This document shows, piece after piece, positions 33,877 through 43,577 of a stretch of 64,000 nucleotides of DNA. Every line of letters begins with the position of its first letter. The stretch's first letter is position 1. The notes below the pieces were generated by a model. The model ran no database searches. It was not told the DNA's origin and saw only the letters and a list, made by a program, of their open reading frames with translations. Both the position numbers and the translations under genes were made by a program. Source of the DNA: Pseudomonadota bacterium. Its GTDB lineage: Bacteria; Myxococcota_A; Polyangia; GCA-2747355. Location: the NCBI GenBank assembly GCA_016711215.1, contig JADJTL010000003.1:1-64000 (forward strand). Direction: 5' to 3'.

Positions 33877-34578
33877 TCAGGGAAGCACGCCCTCCCACGG
33901 GTCGGCGACCAGCGTCAGGACCCGCTCGCCGACCCGGCGCCAGACGCCGCTGAAGCTGCGGCGACCCTCGAGATCGCGGACGGTCAGCGCGGTCCAGGGC
34001 GCATCGGCCGCGCCCGAAGGGGCGACCCGCAGTGCAGGCGCGCGCCTCACCTCGACGCTGCGCGTGTCGCGGCGCAGACCCGTGCGCAGCGCCTTCAGCG
34101 CGCTTTCCTTGGCGCTCCAGATCAGCGTCGCCGACTCGGCCTGCTGGTCGGCCGACAGCTCGGCGAGCCAGCGCTGCTCGGCAGGCGTGAAAAACTCACG
34201 AACAAAGGCGCCGCTGCGCGCCTCGACCTTCTCGAGGTCGGCGCCGAGCGCGATGCCCTCAGCCGCGAGCGCGGCGAGACCGTGGTCGGCGCAGTGGCTG
34301 AGCGAAAGCACGAGCGGCAGGGCAGTGCCGTCGAGTTGGGCCTCGGGCGCCCCGTCGCTCGCGGCCCGCACCTCGAGTCGCGCAAGCTCCTGAGGCGCGA
34401 CCCCGAGCCGGTCAGCCAGCGCGCGCTTGGCCGTCCAGCGCCCCAGTCGCCACTGCCCGCGGCGCCGTGGCAGCAGCAGGCCGCCCTGGACCAGACGCTC
34501 TGCCGGCGCCAGCCACGCATCGCCCTCGGCAACAGCGGCCGCGGTTTGCAGCAACCAGGCCACGCCGGGCGGCAGCAT
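33877..34578 (-). CDS. 4'-phosphopantetheinyl transferase
   Basis: 233 residues. GADLEKVEARS (112-122) carries the Mg/CoA acidic pair, and LIWSAKESALKALRTG (152-167) is the WxxKEAxxKA-type motif of Sfp/PPTase enzymes. LSLSHCADHG (91-100) is the usual SxSH motif. It starts 10 bp after the ACC gene on the same strand, so it is the last gene of the lipid operon and most likely loads the five ACP domains of the synthase. Those ACPs have Thr instead of Ser at the loading site. Confidence 0.87.
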   Translation of the reverse strand: MLPPGVAWLLQTAAAVAEGDAWLAPAERLVQGGLLLPRRRGQWRLGRWTAKRALADRLGVAPQELARLEVRAASDGAPEAQLDGTALPLVLSLSHCADHGLAALAAEGIALGADLEKVEARSGAFVREFFTPAEQRWLAELSADQQAESATLIWSAKESALKALRTGLRRDTRSVEVRRAPALRVAPSGAADAPWTALTVRDLEGRRSFSGVWRRVGERVLTLVADPWEGVLP

Positions 34579-34588
34579 CGCGATCTGC

Positions 34589-37500
34589 TCAGGCCGGCCG
34601 CGTCAGCTCGCGCTGCAGGCCGCGCTCGATCGCCTCGACCAGGTAGGGCCGCAGCCGTTCCGGCGGGATGATGTGATGCACCGAGCCCATCTTCTGCGCC
34701 CGGAAGATATCGTGGACGCGATCGTACTCCTCGGCGACCTCTCCGAGCTTCTCGGACTCGACGACGCGCATCAGGGCGTCGAGCCGCGCCCGCAAGCGCA
34801 CCTTCTCGACCCCTTCGGCCTGCTGGCACTGGGCCTCGAGCTCGCGCATGCGCGCATCGTCCCGCGTGCGCTTGTCGACATCGCGCGAGAAGACGACGGC
34901 CGCCGCCGGAGCACCGCCGATGACCGAGGCGAAGGTGCCATCGAGGGCGGCCACCTCCATCCGCTCGTTGAGCTGGCTCGAGAACACGACGAAGGCACCG
35001 CCGTGGTAGCGCGAGACGACCGCGAAGACGATCGGTCCGCGGAAGTTGACCACGGCGCGACCGATCTCGGCGCCGTACTCGAGCTGCACGTTGCGCATCG
35101 ACTCGGGCGAGCCGTCGAAGCCGGAGAGGTTCGCCAGCACCACGAGCGGGCGCCGACCGCCCACGCTGTTGATCGCGCGCGCCACCTTCTTCGAGGACTG
35201 AGGAAAGAGCGTCCCCGCGGTCCAGCGCCGCGGCCCGTCGGCCGGGACGAAGCCCAGGCGCGGCAGCGGCCGCGACTCCAGGCCGAGCAGACAGACCGGA
35301 TAACCGCCGATACAGGCATCCCAGACGACCGAGGTCTCGGCGTCCCGCATGTTGCGCCAGCGCTCGAGGGCCTGGTCGTCCTGGTCGACCACCGCATGCA
35401 TCACCCGGCGAATGTCGAAGGGCTTCTTGCGCCCGGGATTGTGCTCATCGGAGAAGATCTCACCCACCGTGAGAAAGCTCGTGCCGTCGATATGGCCGTG
35501 CTTAGCGCTGCGCACGTCGCGATCGACGGCATCGCTGCTGACGCCGCGCCGCGGGAAGCGCTCGCCCGGCGCGACGTAGCTGTGCTCGTAGTAGCGCAGC
35601 AGCAGCTTGCAGGCCTCGTGGACGTCGGCCGCGAAGTACTGCGCCTGCCCGTTGGGCCCCATGATGTGATCGTAACCGCCGATGCCCTCGTTGTCGGCCG
35701 CCGAGACGCCACCCGAGTAGTCGAGCGCTCGCTTGCCCGTCAGCACCATCGAGCCTTGCGCCGTCATGATCAGAATGCCGCGGGTATGCATCAGCATCGT
35801 CGCCTCGGCGTTCCAATAGGGCTGGGCGCCGACGTTGATGCCCATCACGACGACGTTGACCTCGCCGCCGGCCTGCGTGAACTCGATCAGCCGGCGCAAG
35901 ACCAACGAAATCCAATCCATGTTCTCGACGCCGCTGCTCATCGAGATCTTCGCCCCCGCCGAGACGGCAAACCACTCGAGCGGCAGCCCGAGCGCCTGCG
36001 CCAAGGCCAGCGCGGCGTTGATGCGGCGGCACTCCGGCTCCGCCAGCGCCCCCATGCCCCGGCTCGGATCGCCGAGGAGCACGACGCGGCTCATCCCCTC
36101 CGGGTAGCGCGTCGTGAAATGCCGAATCACGCCCACGACGATGTTCGCCTGATTCAAACCGTAAGGCCGCTCAACCGGCACGAGCTTGCCCTCGGCGTCG
36201 AGATCGTACTCGACGAACTCCCCGGGCGGGTACTCGGCCTGCACCCCTTCGCGCGCCGGCGTCAGCATTTCGATCAGCTCGTAGGGGTAGAGCAAGCCGC
36301 GCTGGCGCAGAGAGACGACCTTCCGCACGTACTCCGTCACCGGCTGCATCGGCGCGGTCGGTGGCTCGCGAAAGCGCACCGTGACCCCGGCGCCGCCGCG
36401 CTTGGCGATGTCGAGCACGCGATCGCGCAATTCGCCGGTCTCGGGATCGGGCATCATCGCGCGAAGCAGCACGCGCTCGAGCCCGAGACCCGCGGTCGTC
36501 GGCGCCAGTCGATGCACGACCGCGTTGAGCTCCTCGGCGCGCAGGTCGAAGACCGGCCAGACGAAGAGCTGCACGCGGTTCCACTGCAGGCGCTGCTGCG
36601 GGAGCCGCTGCGCTTGCACGCGGCGAATGCCCGCCAACGCCTCCTGTAACATCCGCTCGAGCTCGGGCAGGCGCTCGACGCGGCCCTGGCTGTCGCGCAC
36701 GGCGGTCAGGTCACGGACCTCGGCCAAGGCGAAGAGCCGCTCATCCTTCGGGTTGTCGCGCCCCTTGGCGCGGTAGAGGTAGACGTCCTCGACGGAGGGC
36801 AGGCGCTCGATCGCGAAGTTGCTCAGTCGCCAGAGCTGCAAGCGCTTGCCGATCATCGGGTGAAGGCCCCGATAGAGGCGATCCTCGTAGAAGCCCTCCG
36901 CCCGCTGCCGGAACGTGAAGTAGGCCACCCGCGAGGCCCCACCGGCATGCGAGACCCCGATCACCACGCGCCGCAGTGGTCGTCCGAGCTCGACGCGCTG
37001 CAGCAGCGCGAGCAGCTCGTCACCGAGTTGCTCGACCTCGGCGATCGGTTCCTGTCGTCGGCAGTAGATCTCGAGCGCGAGCTCCGCCCCCGCTTCACCG
37101 CCCTCGTCCAGGGACGCGAGCGCGCGGAGGGTTTGTGCCAGGCGCGCAGGCTCGCTGCACGCACTCAACACTCGGATCCGCTGCCCCTCGTAGGGGTAGT
37201 CGCCGGCCAGCACTGGGCCGTCTTCGTGCCCGAGCGCGCGCACATGCTCGAGTGACCGAATGCGGTAGTGCCGCCGCAGCAGCAGCTCGAGCAGCACCCG
37301 CTGCCGGCCGGGCGCGTCCTCGTCGGAGCGCTCGAAGAGCAGCCGGGTCAGCGGTTGCGGTAGCTCGACGAGGGCCTGCATCGCGGCCTCGTCGCTTCGT
37401 CCGGCGGGCAGCCGCGCCAGCGTGGCGACCTGGGCGGCCGCCTCCGCCTGCGCGCGGCTGCGATTCCGATCGAGCACCGGCTGGTCGAAATACCGGTAGC

Positions 37501-39970
37501 GAACCTCATGCGCCAGATCGTTGAGCGCCGGAAAGCGGCCCTGGGTTTCGACGATCAGCCGATCGAGCACCGCCAGAAATCCCCTGCTGACCAGCGGCGC
37601 CAGCGTGTCGCGGCGGTCGAGCCGCCGCTGCAGCACGCTGTAAACCGGCGTGAGCTGATCCTCGAGCCGTTGCTGCGCCTTGAAGATGCGAAAGAGCGCC
37701 TCCTCCAGCGCCGCAGAGCGCTCGAGCTGGCGAACGCCATAGTGCTGCAGCGCGCGCTGCAAGCGCTCGACGAAGTCGCGCGGCAGGCTCTCGCCCTGCG
37801 CGTCGAGCTCGCGTAGGTAGGTCAGCAGGTATTCCGTGGCACTCTCGGCCGTCTCCTCGTCCTCGTGGCGATCGAGGCCCTTGCGGCGAAAGAGCGAGCG
37901 CAGGTCGACGAAGAAGCCGAGCAGCTCGTCCTCCAGCCGCAGCGCCTCGGCGTCGTCGGCGGGCAGCCCTGGCGTCAGCACACCGTGCTCGGCGACCGCC
38001 TGACGCAGCCGGGCGGCGTCCGCGTCGAAGCCGAGGACGGACGCTCGCAGCTCGGCGAGCAGCTCGCGCCCCGCGCTCTCGCCCATTCCATCGCGTTCAC
38101 GCACGCCGACCCCGTCGAAGCGCAGCCGCACGCCCTCGCCCGCCGCTTCGCCGGCCGCCGCCGGCGGCTCGATCACGAACAGGGGCGCGCCCGCGGCGAC
38201 CTGCCCGTTGTTGACGACCAACACGCGGCGGACGCGACCGGAAAAGCGCGCCAGCAGCGCAGTCTCGCTCTTCATCGCCTCGAGCACGGCGAGCCGGTCG
38301 CCGATCGCGACCTCATCGCCTTCCTTCACCCCGACCGACACCACCACCGCGGGCGCCGGCGCCCTGACAACGCCCCCGCGGTCGCCCTGCACGCGATGGG
38401 GAACGCCATCGAGCAAGACGACCTGCGCGGGGCCGTTGGCGCCAGCCACCACGCGGTACCGCCGTCCCGCACAGTGAACACGGTAGCTCGAGGGTTCGAG
38501 CTCCTCGAGGTCGAGGTCGATGAATAACCCGCTGACGTAGGCGCGGTAGGATTGTGGTCCGAGTCGGCGCACCTGCAGGCGATAGCTCTCCCCGGCGTAG
38601 CTCAGCTCGATCGCCCGGCCGACCTCATCGTCGAGCTCGGGGCGCCCATGAGCCGCCGTCACGTAGAAGTGCAGCCGCTCGGCCGCCAGCTCGGCGCGGT
38701 AGGTCACGACGGCCGCAACCACCACGGCCAGCGCAGCACCGGGAGCCACCTCTCCGCCACGGGCGGCCGACCAGCGCTCGAGCCAGGTCGCGTCGGCACG
38801 GCCTGACTGCACCTCGGGCTGGGCCAGCAGACCGAGCAGCAGGCCCTGATTGCTGGCCCCGTCGCCGATCAACAGCGCGGTGTCGCGCAGGGCCTGCTCC
38901 ATCCGCGCCAGCGCCTGCTCGCGGCGCAGCCCGGTCGTCACCAGCCGCGCCACGTCGACGGCCGCGCCGGCCGGGACCAGGTCCCCGGCCGCATAACCGA
39001 TCTCGACGCTGACACCGGTGCCCAGTGGCAGTCGCAGCGTGTGCAGCGGGCTGCCACTCGCAGCGCCGACCCCGACCCGCGCGTCGGCCTGCAGGCGCAC
39101 CTCCAGGGCAGAGCCAGTCGCAAGCGGCGCCTCCCCTTCGAGCCGCTGCCCGTCGGCGAGATCGAGCTGGAGCTTGATCAGGTCGACGCCGCTGCTGGCC
39201 TCGACAGCGCCATGCGTGAGCGAGAGCCCGAGCTGTAGCCGCTCCACGCCCCAGCGCTCCGTCTCCGGCTGGAAAACGAACTCGACGGCGCAGAGGCTGT
39301 TCAGGCCAAGCTCACGCACGAGACGCAGCGCCGCGCAGTCCAGGGCGTCGCCGAGCGAGCGCGCGATCCCCGGCGGCGGCGCTTCAACCAACTGCGCCTG
39401 ACCCTGCGCTTGCAAGGTCACGTCACAGGCGCCGAGGGTCCAAACCGTCCCGGCGCCGTCGCTCGCCAGGTGGACGGCGATGCGCCGCGCGCGCGCCCAG
39501 CCAGCGAGATCGCCGCCGGCCCAAGGCAGGGTCAGACGCTCGCATAACCCCTGCAACGCGGACCGGTCAGCGCTTCGCTGCAGGGCGTCGCCGGTCGGGC
39601 CCAGGAAGCTCAGACCGAGGCGCTGAGCCAGCTGCGCCAGCACGGCGTAGTGCGCGCTGAGATCCCAGCCGACCCAAAGCGCGTCGGCGCCAGAGGCCCG
39701 CAGCGCGACCTCGAGCACGGCGAGGTCGGGGCTAGATCCGCCCCCCCGGGCGTTGGCGCCGCCCTCACCGGGCAGCCAGGGCGCGGCGAGCGCGCAGGAC
39801 ACGTCAGCCTCGCGCACGAAGAGGCTACGCGCATCGGCTGCCGTGTGCAGCGCCACGGTGCGCAGCGCGCGCCCCCGGGCGATCGCCCACTCGCGGGCCG
39901 TACGTACGAAGCGCGCGGCAGGCTCGCCGCGGCTCACTACCGCAATTCGTTGAAAGGCTGATGGTTGCAT
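34589..39970 (-). CDS. eukaryote-architecture acetyl-CoA carboxylase-like protein with degenerate biotin carboxylase
   Basis: 1793 residues from ATG 39970. The order is BC-like (~1-430), BCCP (~500-600, biotin site EAMKSE with Lys567), a long central region (~640-1200) and carboxyltransferase (~1200-1790). The central part contains YRGLHPMIGKRLQLWRLSNF and VEDVYLYRAKGRDNP, similar to the ACC_central domain of eukaryotic ACC. The CT part has YGLNQANIVVGV, LLGDPSRGMGALAEPE, SAGAKISMSSG and NLSGFDGSPESM. The BC part keeps its N-terminus (RIAVVSRGEPAARFVRTARE) and the EAPPPGI stretch, but lacks the Gly-rich ATP-grasp loop and about 70 residues around it. Its EMNxRLQVEH catalytic stretch reads VERLQLGLSLTH. 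CT and BCCP could act with a BC supplied elsewhere. Operon: 22 bp after the synthase, 10 bp before the PPTase. Confidence 0.88.
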   Translation of the reverse strand: MQPSAFQRIAVVSRGEPAARFVRTAREWAIARGRALRTVALHTAADARSLFVREADVSCALAAPWLPGEGGANARGGGSSPDLAVLEVALRASGADALWVGWDLSAHYAVLAQLAQRLGLSFLGPTGDALQRSADRSALQGLCERLTLPWAGGDLAGWARARRIAVHLASDGAGTVWTLGACDVTLQAQGQAQLVEAPPPGIARSLGDALDCAALRLVRELGLNSLCAVEFVFQPETERWGVERLQLGLSLTHGAVEASSGVDLIKLQLDLADGQRLEGEAPLATGSALEVRLQADARVGVGAASGSPLHTLRLPLGTGVSVEIGYAAGDLVPAGAAVDVARLVTTGLRREQALARMEQALRDTALLIGDGASNQGLLLGLLAQPEVQSGRADATWLERWSAARGGEVAPGAALAVVVAAVVTYRAELAAERLHFYVTAAHGRPELDDEVGRAIELSYAGESYRLQVRRLGPQSYRAYVSGLFIDLDLEELEPSSYRVHCAGRRYRVVAGANGPAQVVLLDGVPHRVQGDRGGVVRAPAPAVVVSVGVKEGDEVAIGDRLAVLEAMKSETALLARFSGRVRRVLVVNNGQVAAGAPLFVIEPPAAAGEAAGEGVRLRFDGVGVRERDGMGESAGRELLAELRASVLGFDADAARLRQAVAEHGVLTPGLPADDAEALRLEDELLGFFVDLRSLFRRKGLDRHEDEETAESATEYLLTYLRELDAQGESLPRDFVERLQRALQHYGVRQLERSAALEEALFRIFKAQQRLEDQLTPVYSVLQRRLDRRDTLAPLVSRGFLAVLDRLIVETQGRFPALNDLAHEVRYRYFDQPVLDRNRSRAQAEAAAQVATLARLPAGRSDEAAMQALVELPQPLTRLLFERSDEDAPGRQRVLLELLLRRHYRIRSLEHVRALGHEDGPVLAGDYPYEGQRIRVLSACSEPARLAQTLRALASLDEGGEAGAELALEIYCRRQEPIAEVEQLGDELLALLQRVELGRPLRRVVIGVSHAGGASRVAYFTFRQRAEGFYEDRLYRGLHPMIGKRLQLWRLSNFAIERLPSVEDVYLYRAKGRDNPKDERLFALAEVRDLTAVRDSQGRVERLPELERMLQEALAGIRRVQAQRLPQQRLQWNRVQLFVWPVFDLRAEELNAVVHRLAPTTAGLGLERVLLRAMMPDPETGELRDRVLDIAKRGGAGVTVRFREPPTAPMQPVTEYVRKVVSLRQRGLLYPYELIEMLTPAREGVQAEYPPGEFVEYDLDAEGKLVPVERPYGLNQANIVVGVIRHFTTRYPEGMSRVVLLGDPSRGMGALAEPECRRINAALALAQALGLPLEWFAVSAGAKISMSSGVENMDWISLVLRRLIEFTQAGGEVNVVVMGINVGAQPYWNAEATMLMHTRGILIMTAQGSMVLTGKRALDYSGGVSAADNEGIGGYDHIMGPNGQAQYFAADVHEACKLLLRYYEHSYVAPGERFPRRGVSSDAVDRDVRSAKHGHIDGTSFLTVGEIFSDEHNPGRKKPFDIRRVMHAVVDQDDQALERWRNMRDAETSVVWDACIGGYPVCLLGLESRPLPRLGFVPADGPRRWTAGTLFPQSSKKVARAINSVGGRRPLVVLANLSGFDGSPESMRNVQLEYGAEIGRAVVNFRGPIVFAVVSRYHGGAFVVFSSQLNERMEVAALDGTFASVIGGAPAAAVVFSRDVDKRTRDDARMRELEAQCQQAEGVEKVRLRARLDALMRVVESEKLGEVAEEYDRVHDIFRAQKMGSVHHIIPPERLRPYLVEAIERGLQRELTRPA

Positions 39971-39992
39971 CGGTGTCCGTCGAAGCGCTGGG

Positions 39993-42900
39993 TCAGCGCA
40001 TAGCCAAGCGCAGCGGCGCGCGCGCGGCCTCGGCAACGCCGCTCGGCAGAGCGATCGTGCGGTAGCCACGCAGAGTGACGAAGACGTTGCCGGCCTCGTC
40101 GGTGACATAAGCGTCGAAGCTGGGCTCAGCGAGCCCACCGGCGCGCCCCGCGACGGGACGCACCACGGCGTAGAGCCGGCCCTCGGCCGTGGCGGGATCG
40201 CGCAGGGTCTCGACCCGCTCAACCGTCGCCGGCAGGCCCATGCGGCCGAGCACGCCGATCTCGTAGGCCCCGGCGGTCTGGAAGCAGAGTTCGATCAAGC
40301 GTGGGGCCATCACCGTCAGCAGGGTCTCGGGCCGATGGTGCACGGGCAGCTCGGCCGGCAAGAGCCCATAGATGACCTCGCCATCACGCCAGGCGGCCTC
40401 CAGCACGCGATAGGCCGGACCGTGGAAGTAGACCCGGTAGATGTCCTCGGCGACGACGCGGGGCAGCTCGCTGAGGCGTGGTTGCTCGGCCTTCAGGCCC
40501 GCGCCGCCCCCGCGCGCGAGCCGTACGCGCGCGCGGAAGTGCGTGCTGAGCTGCGGAGCCGCTTGGCCGCTGAGCTGCCGCAGGCCCCGCAGCACACAGT
40601 GCGCCACGACATACTCACCGTCGCGCTGGAACTGTGCGTTGACGGTCACGGTCCGCGGCTCGCCGCGGTAGAACTTGAAGGGCTTCGAGAACTCGACGTC
40701 TTCGACCGCCGCGACCTGCCATTGCGGCAAGGCCCAGCGCGCGGCCTCGGCGAAGGCCTCGATCCCCATCACGCCGGGCAGCAGCGCCGTACCTTCGATT
40801 CGATGGTCGAAGAGGAAGGGCTGCTCACTCGGATCCAGCCTCACCTCGACCGAGAGGCCGCCGTGCAGCGTCATCGCCGTAGCACGCGTCAGCATCGGAC
40901 CAGCCGTGCCCGCGGGCGCCAGCGCCGGCGCGAGCCCTCCCGTAGGCTCCCACTCCGCGAGCAGGAGACCGAGCCGATCGGCAACGAGCACCTCGACCGC
41001 ACCGACGGGTTCCGCCTGGAGCTCACGCCGCACGATGCCGATTCCCGCCTCCGGTCGCAGCATGTCGATGCCGGCGCGCTCCATCAGCTTGGGAATCGAT
41101 CCCCGCGCCGCCATCCCGATCCCGCCCCACGCCGTCCAGTCGATGCTGATCGTCCGCGTGCCGGGCCAGAAGCGTGGCAGGCTTGCGCTGGTCTTGCAGA
41201 GCAGGTCATTCGCCGCGCTGTAGTCGGTCTGCCCGCCGTTGCCGAAGCGCCCCGATATCGAGCTGAAAATCACGGTGGTCCCGACCGTAAGCCCGCGCGC
41301 GGCGCGCAGCAGGTTGAACCAGCCCTCGGCCTTGACGTCGAAGACGAGGTCGAACTCGGCTGGCTCCTTATCGGGAAGGAAGTGGCTGATCTCGACACCA
41401 GCGGCGTGGAGCAGGACGTCGATGCGGCCATGCGCACGCCGCACCTCGTCGAGGACCTGCGCGACGGCACCCCCGTCGAGCAGATCCAGGCACCGGTAGC
41501 GCACCTCACCCCCAGCGGCGCGCACGGCGTCGATCGCCGACTGCGCAGCGGCGGCCCGCTCGAAACCCGCGAGCTCTCGCTCGATCTGGGCCGGGGTGAC
41601 GCGCTCGCCGCGCGCTCGACGGCGCTCGAAGAGCTCGAGCTTGAGCCCCTCGCGGTCCGACGAGAAGCGCAGCAGGTCGGGGTCGTCGGCCACCGGCTCG
41701 GCCACGCGGTCGAGCAGATAGAAGACCCCCGGCCAGGCCGCTGCCAGGTCAGCCACGATGGCCGCCACAATGCTGCCTGCAGCGCCCGTCACGACGAGGA
41801 CCGGCCGCTCACCAGCCGGCGCGAGGGCCGCCGCCCCCCCAGCGCTCGCGGCGAGGGGAACGTCGGCCAGGCCCACGGTCCAGCGCAGATTGTCCTGGTA
41901 GCCGACCTCGACGATGCCGCGATCACGCCGGGTCTCGTCGAGGACCAGCGCCGCGACGGCTACGCTCTCGCAATCGCGCTCGAAGTCGACGCATTTGACG
42001 AGCGCCTCGGGCCGCTCACGCTTGAAGGCCTTGACGAAGCCGCTGACCGCGCCGCCGAGCGGGGCGAAGGGACCCACGGGCTCGTAGCCGTGGAGCCCAC
42101 CCAAACGCGTCGCCGCGACAAGAAAGCTGCTCGACGCCGCCACCTGATCATAGAGCGCGCGCATCGTCGCGTGCAGCAGCTTGACCCGCAGGCGCAGCGC
42201 CTCGCGGAAGGCCTCTGGGGAGAGCGCGGTGAAGTCGCCCTCGGGGTCGAGCGCAGGCAACCAATAGACGCCCTGCACTGACCCTTCGGCGCTGAACGCC
42301 GTCAGCCGCTGGAGCAGCGTCGCCGCATCTGGCGCGTCGCCGATCGCCAAGACCGATACGCCTGCTCCCTCGAGACGCGCGACCAACTGTGCACCGACGC
42401 CTCCGCGGTCGAGCATGACGACCACGCGGCTTCGCGCATCGAGCTCGATCTCCGTCGGCTGACAGAGCTCGAGCGCGGGGCGTAGCTGCGGCAGGGGCAC
42501 GCGGCGAGGCACCGAGTCCATCGCCTCGCGGCTGGCCCGCGGCAGCAGCGCGACGGGCGCCGCCGCGAGACTCGCGGACCCCGACGCGCGCTCCGGCGTG
42601 GCGACCTGGACGTCCGCCGTCGCGGCTGACGCGGACCGGCCGACCACGCCCTGGAGCGCCACGCGCAGGTCGGGCCGGTGGTCGTAGACGAACTGCGTCA
42701 CGTGCCGCAGCGTCGGGAAGTCGCGCAGCCGCAGCCCCTCATCGCGCGGGATCGCGTAGCGCTCCCGCACCTGGGCGAAGGTCTCCGCCTGCTTCACCGT
42801 GTCGATCCCCAGATCTGCCTCCAGATCGAGCTCGGGATCGAGCATGTCCGCGGCGTAGCCCGTGCTCTCCGCCACCAACGCCGTGATCTGCGCCAGCACC

Positions 42901-43577
42901 GAGTCGACCCGGGCAGCCGCGGGCGCGCTACCAACGACCGCGGGCGCGGGCAGCGCTGCAGGCGCGGGCAGCGCTGCAGGCACGGCAGACACGGCAGGCG
43001 CTGCAGGCGCTGCAGGCGCCGCCACGAGCACGGGCGCCACCGCCTGCGCCACGCGCAGGTCGGGCCGGTGGTCGTAGACGAACTGCGTCACGTGCCGCAG
43101 CGTCGGGAAGTCGCGCAGCCGCAGCCCCTCATCGCGCGGGATCGCGTAGCGCTCCCGCACCTGGGCGAAGGTCTCCGCCTGCTTCACCGTGTCGATCCCC
43201 AGATCTGCCTCCAGATCGAGCTCGGGATCGAGCATGTCCGCGGCGTAGCCCGTGCTCTCCGCCACCAACGCCGTGATCTGCGCCAGCACCGAGTCGACCC
43301 GGCCGGCCGCGGGCGCGCTACCAACGACCGCGGGCGCGGGCAGCGCTGCAGGCGCGGGCAGCGCTGCAGGCACGGCAGACACGGCAGGCGCTGCAGGCGC
43401 CGCAGGCGCCGCCACGAGCACGGGCGCCACCGCCTGCGCCACGCGCAGGTCGGGCCGGTGGTCGTAGACGAACTGCGTCACGTGCCGCAGCGTCGGGAAG
43501 TCGCGCAGCCGCAGCCCCTCATCGCGCGGGATCGCGTAGCGCTCCCGCACCTGGGCGAAGGTCTCCGCCTGCTTCAC
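39993..43577 (-). CDS. synthase C-terminal part: ACP repeats, ketoreductase, dehydratase
   Basis: This frame is the downstream portion of the giant synthase and its listed start is only an internal Met. It opens within ACP3, then carries two complete ACP units with Ala/Pro/Val-rich linkers. A ketoreductase follows (VVTGAAGSIVAAIVADLAA, then SSISGRFGNGGQTDYSAAND with catalytic Ser and Tyr). A hot-dog dehydratase/product-template region ends the protein: FLFDHRIEGTALLPGVMG has the HxxxGxxxxP motif and MAPRLIELCFQTAG is the second half. It shares its reading frame with 43917-49124. The region between is in another frame, so the two make one protein only if both breaks are repaired. Confidence 0.86.
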   Translation of the reverse strand: MKQAETFAQVRERYAIPRDEGLRLRDFPTLRHVTQFVYDHRPDLRVAQAVAPVLVAAPAAPAAPAVSAVPAALPAPAALPAPAVVGSAPAAGRVDSVLAQITALVAESTGYAADMLDPELDLEADLGIDTVKQAETFAQVRERYAIPRDEGLRLRDFPTLRHVTQFVYDHRPDLRVAQAVAPVLVAAPAAPAAPAVSAVPAALPAPAALPAPAVVGSAPAAARVDSVLAQITALVAESTGYAADMLDPELDLEADLGIDTVKQAETFAQVRERYAIPRDEGLRLRDFPTLRHVTQFVYDHRPDLRVALQGVVGRSASAATADVQVATPERASGSASLAAAPVALLPRASREAMDSVPRRVPLPQLRPALELCQPTEIELDARSRVVVMLDRGGVGAQLVARLEGAGVSVLAIGDAPDAATLLQRLTAFSAEGSVQGVYWLPALDPEGDFTALSPEAFREALRLRVKLLHATMRALYDQVAASSSFLVAATRLGGLHGYEPVGPFAPLGGAVSGFVKAFKRERPEALVKCVDFERDCESVAVAALVLDETRRDRGIVEVGYQDNLRWTVGLADVPLAASAGGAAALAPAGERPVLVVTGAAGSIVAAIVADLAAAWPGVFYLLDRVAEPVADDPDLLRFSSDREGLKLELFERRRARGERVTPAQIERELAGFERAAAAQSAIDAVRAAGGEVRYRCLDLLDGGAVAQVLDEVRRAHGRIDVLLHAAGVEISHFLPDKEPAEFDLVFDVKAEGWFNLLRAARGLTVGTTVIFSSISGRFGNGGQTDYSAANDLLCKTSASLPRFWPGTRTISIDWTAWGGIGMAARGSIPKLMERAGIDMLRPEAGIGIVRRELQAEPVGAVEVLVADRLGLLLAEWEPTGGLAPALAPAGTAGPMLTRATAMTLHGGLSVEVRLDPSEQPFLFDHRIEGTALLPGVMGIEAFAEAARWALPQWQVAAVEDVEFSKPFKFYRGEPRTVTVNAQFQRDGEYVVAHCVLRGLRQLSGQAAPQLSTHFRARVRLARGGGAGLKAEQPRLSELPRVVAEDIYRVYFHGPAYRVLEAAWRDGEVIYGLLPAELPVHHRPETLLTVMAPRLIELCFQTAGAYEIGVLGRMGLPATVERVETLRDPATAEGRLYAVVRPVAGRAGGLAEPSFDAYVTDEAGNVFVTLRGYRTIALPSGVAEAARAPLRLAMR

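Noticed and set aside
39971..40222. Upstream start for the ACC-like gene at 40222
   Set aside because: The extra 84 residues overlap the end of the synthase in another frame and are Arg/Ser/Pro-rich; MQPSAFQRIAVVSRGE at 39970 is a clean biotin-carboxylase-type N-terminus.
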